Shown here: in pieces, positions 5,895-6,977 of the stretch
Layout of the letters: each line of letters starts with the position of its first letter
How positions within the stretch are numbered: the first letter of the stretch is position 1
From: ANME-2 cluster archaeon
Lineage (GTDB): Archaea > Halobacteriota > Methanosarcinia > Methanosarcinales > Methanocomedenaceae
Reading direction: 5' to 3'
NCBI GenBank assembly: GCA_023544495.1
Contig: JAMJFV010000107.1
Coordinates: 1 to 6,977, forward strand
Length of the DNA stretch: 6,977 bases
Notes under the pieces: generated by a model
Told to the model about the DNA's origin: nothing
The model's input: the letters and a program-made list of their open reading frames with translations, nothing else
Databases searched by the model: none
Position numbers and translations under genes: made by a program

Positions 5895-6977
5895 ATGAGT
5901 AACCGGCTGATATATTCACAAGAGGCTGTATCCGAAGTTGTTGGGTATATGTTGTTACTGGGAATAATTGTAACTTCTGTAGGGTTAGTTTCTGTGCTGG
6001 CCATTCCCATAATAGAAGATGCAAAAGAAGATGCATACCTGAAGAATATGGAGCAGGGGTTTACAGTAATGGATTCAAAAATCAGTCTTGTAGCATTGGG
6101 AAAGTCTCCTACTCAGCTTGTCCAGATGTATTCCAAGAAAGGTGATATTACCGTCTATGACCAGACTTCCAGCCACATAATTGTGAGCTTTAGTAATAAG
6201 ACCGGCAATAGGACTGAGATATATAATGAATCTATGGGGACTATACAGTACCAGTTAGGTGAGAATATTATTGCTTATGAAGGCGGCGGAGTATTCAGGA
6301 AATATCCTGGAGAAGGTGATCCTATAACCATCACACCCCCTGAGTTCCATTATAACGGGGAAACTCTCACTCTGCCCATTATCAAGGTGGAAGGCAACCA
6401 GTCAACAGGTGGCAATGGAGTATTAAATCTCTATTTGGTATCAAACAATAGTCCAAATATATTATTCCCCAATCCTGATTACAATTCTGAATATAAAAAT
6501 CCGTTGGCTGTCGGACAACAGATAAATGTGGTAATCAAATCTGATTATTACATGGCTTGGGCTAAATATATACAGCAAAGGACAGCAGCTACTGTGACAA
6601 CAAACAATGCAACGAAAGAAGTAAAGGTTATATTAAATGCAAAGCCTAATGAGTATGATCAGGAATATGAACCGCCTATCGATGTCTTCGGATTCAATAC
6701 GAACAACGCAAGTGCCCTGAAAAATTTCTCCATGGTATTTGCTGATGGTAATAGTAGTTTCAAGTCTTATTGGACAACTTCCGCTAGCTCAACAGAACCA
6801 TATTTTGAATTTAATACAGAAAAAAAGGGTGGTATGGGTACAAATGGTACTAGTATTACATTGGAATTCCATGATAATGGCAATAGGGAAAAATGGGAAT
6901 GGAGTACAGAGGCATTGAAGGATGAGGATGACAATTTTGATGTTAATTTTATCAACAACAATGGAAGCATAACATAC
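5895..6977 (+). CDS. DUF7289-like pilin-like protein, longer paralogue of the preceding gene; 3' end beyond window
   Basis: ATG 5895 opens a frame with no stop up to the right edge: 361 complete codons, so the gene is cut by the window and is not broken. The N-terminus MSNRLIYSQEAVSEVVGY matches gene 5 (SQTAVSEAVGF), with a hydrophobic helix about 12-37 ending AIPII. Further shared blocks are an IIAYEGGGVFRKY segment (gene 5: ITAYENGAVWTKY), a Leu-Pro-Ile-Ile strand and SDYYMAW (gene 5: SNFYRAW). The match covers essentially all of gene 5. Beyond about residue 255 this protein has an extension of more than 100 residues, starting near PPIDVFGF, that is polar, Asn/Ser/Thr-rich and beta-like with no family I recognise. 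Start and previous stop interlock as TGATAATG; a weak GGAG site lies at 5880-5883. Probably a second pilin-like subunit with a surface-exposed extra domain. Confidence 0.85.
   Translation, partial: MSNRLIYSQEAVSEVVGYMLLLGIIVTSVGLVSVLAIPIIEDAKEDAYLKNMEQGFTVMDSKISLVALGKSPTQLVQMYSKKGDITVYDQTSSHIIVSFSNKTGNRTEIYNESMGTIQYQLGENIIAYEGGGVFRKYPGEGDPITITPPEFHYNGETLTLPIIKVEGNQSTGGNGVLNLYLVSNNSPNILFPNPDYNSEYKNPLAVGQQINVVIKSDYYMAWAKYIQQRTAATVTTNNATKEVKVILNAKPNEYDQEYEPPIDVFGFNTNNASALKNFSMVFADGNSSFKSYWTTSASSTEPYFEFNTEKKGGMGTNGTSITLEFHDNGNREKWEWSTEALKDEDDNFDVNFINNNGSITY

Larger units (their letters stand above)
2..6977 (+). other. Single co-directional operon of six pilin-like genes
   Basis: Six genes on the same strand have gaps of 0, 1, 10, 18 and 2 bases. 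None of the gaps can hold an archaeal BRE/TATA promoter, and none holds a T-rich terminator or hairpin. Each gene has its own purine-rich ribosome site, mostly inside the end of the previous gene. One transcript starting upstream of the window and continuing past it is the simplest reading. Confidence 0.85.

Noticed and set aside
1..6977. CRISPR arrays, tRNA/rRNA genes, insertion sequences, integrase or attachment sites
   Set aside because: No regularly spaced repeats, no cloverleaf-like sequence, no transposase or inverted terminal repeats were seen. The window is coding almost end to end.

Overview
The window looks archaeal. It most resembles a euryarchaeote of the methanogen/ANME/haloarchaeal (Stenosarchaea) branch, and its AT-leaning composition and frequent AGG/AGA (Arg) and ATA (Ile) codons fit a Methanosarcinales- or ANME-2-like genome better than a haloarchaeon. 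Supporting signs are GGAGG/GGTG-type ribosome binding sites, extracellular proteins rich in N-glycosylation sequons (Asn-X-Ser/Thr), and protein families I recognise from archaeal type IV pilin-like gene clusters. The exact taxon cannot be fixed from this sequence.

Layout: the whole window is one plus-strand operon of six genes. Gaps are 0, 1, 10, 18 and 2 bases, with no promoter, terminator, RNA gene or mobile element visible. In order: (1) 2-370, the 3' end of a DUF7287-like protein whose start lies upstream; (2) 371-943, a DUF7288-like pilin-like protein; (3) 945-3341, a 798-residue surface protein with a pilin-like N-terminal helix (DUF7261-like), beta-rich domains and a probable degenerate class I glutamine-amidotransferase-like (GATase1/BPL_N-like) domain; (4) 3352-5142, a pilin-like protein (DUF7266-like N-terminus) extended by tandem Ig-like repeats; (5) 5161-5892, a DUF7289-like protein with a GTG start; (6) 5895-6977, a longer tandem paralogue of gene 5 that runs off the right edge without a stop.

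How they may work together: every complete N-terminus has the same plan, a short polar head, an Ala/Gly (or Ala-Gln) junction and one hydrophobic helix of about 20-25 residues, followed by an extracytoplasmic beta-rich body. This is the plan of type IV pilins and pseudopilins. The cluster most likely encodes minor pilins or pseudopilins of one archaeal type IV pilus or type II secretion-like machine, whose ATPase (PilB/TadA-like) and membrane platform (TadC-like) would be expected nearby outside the window. The two large genes carry extra modules (Ig-like and GATase1-like) that could form a tip, adhesin or ligand-binding part. The assembly role is inference. The DUF names are recognised from memory of family sequence patterns, not from a search.
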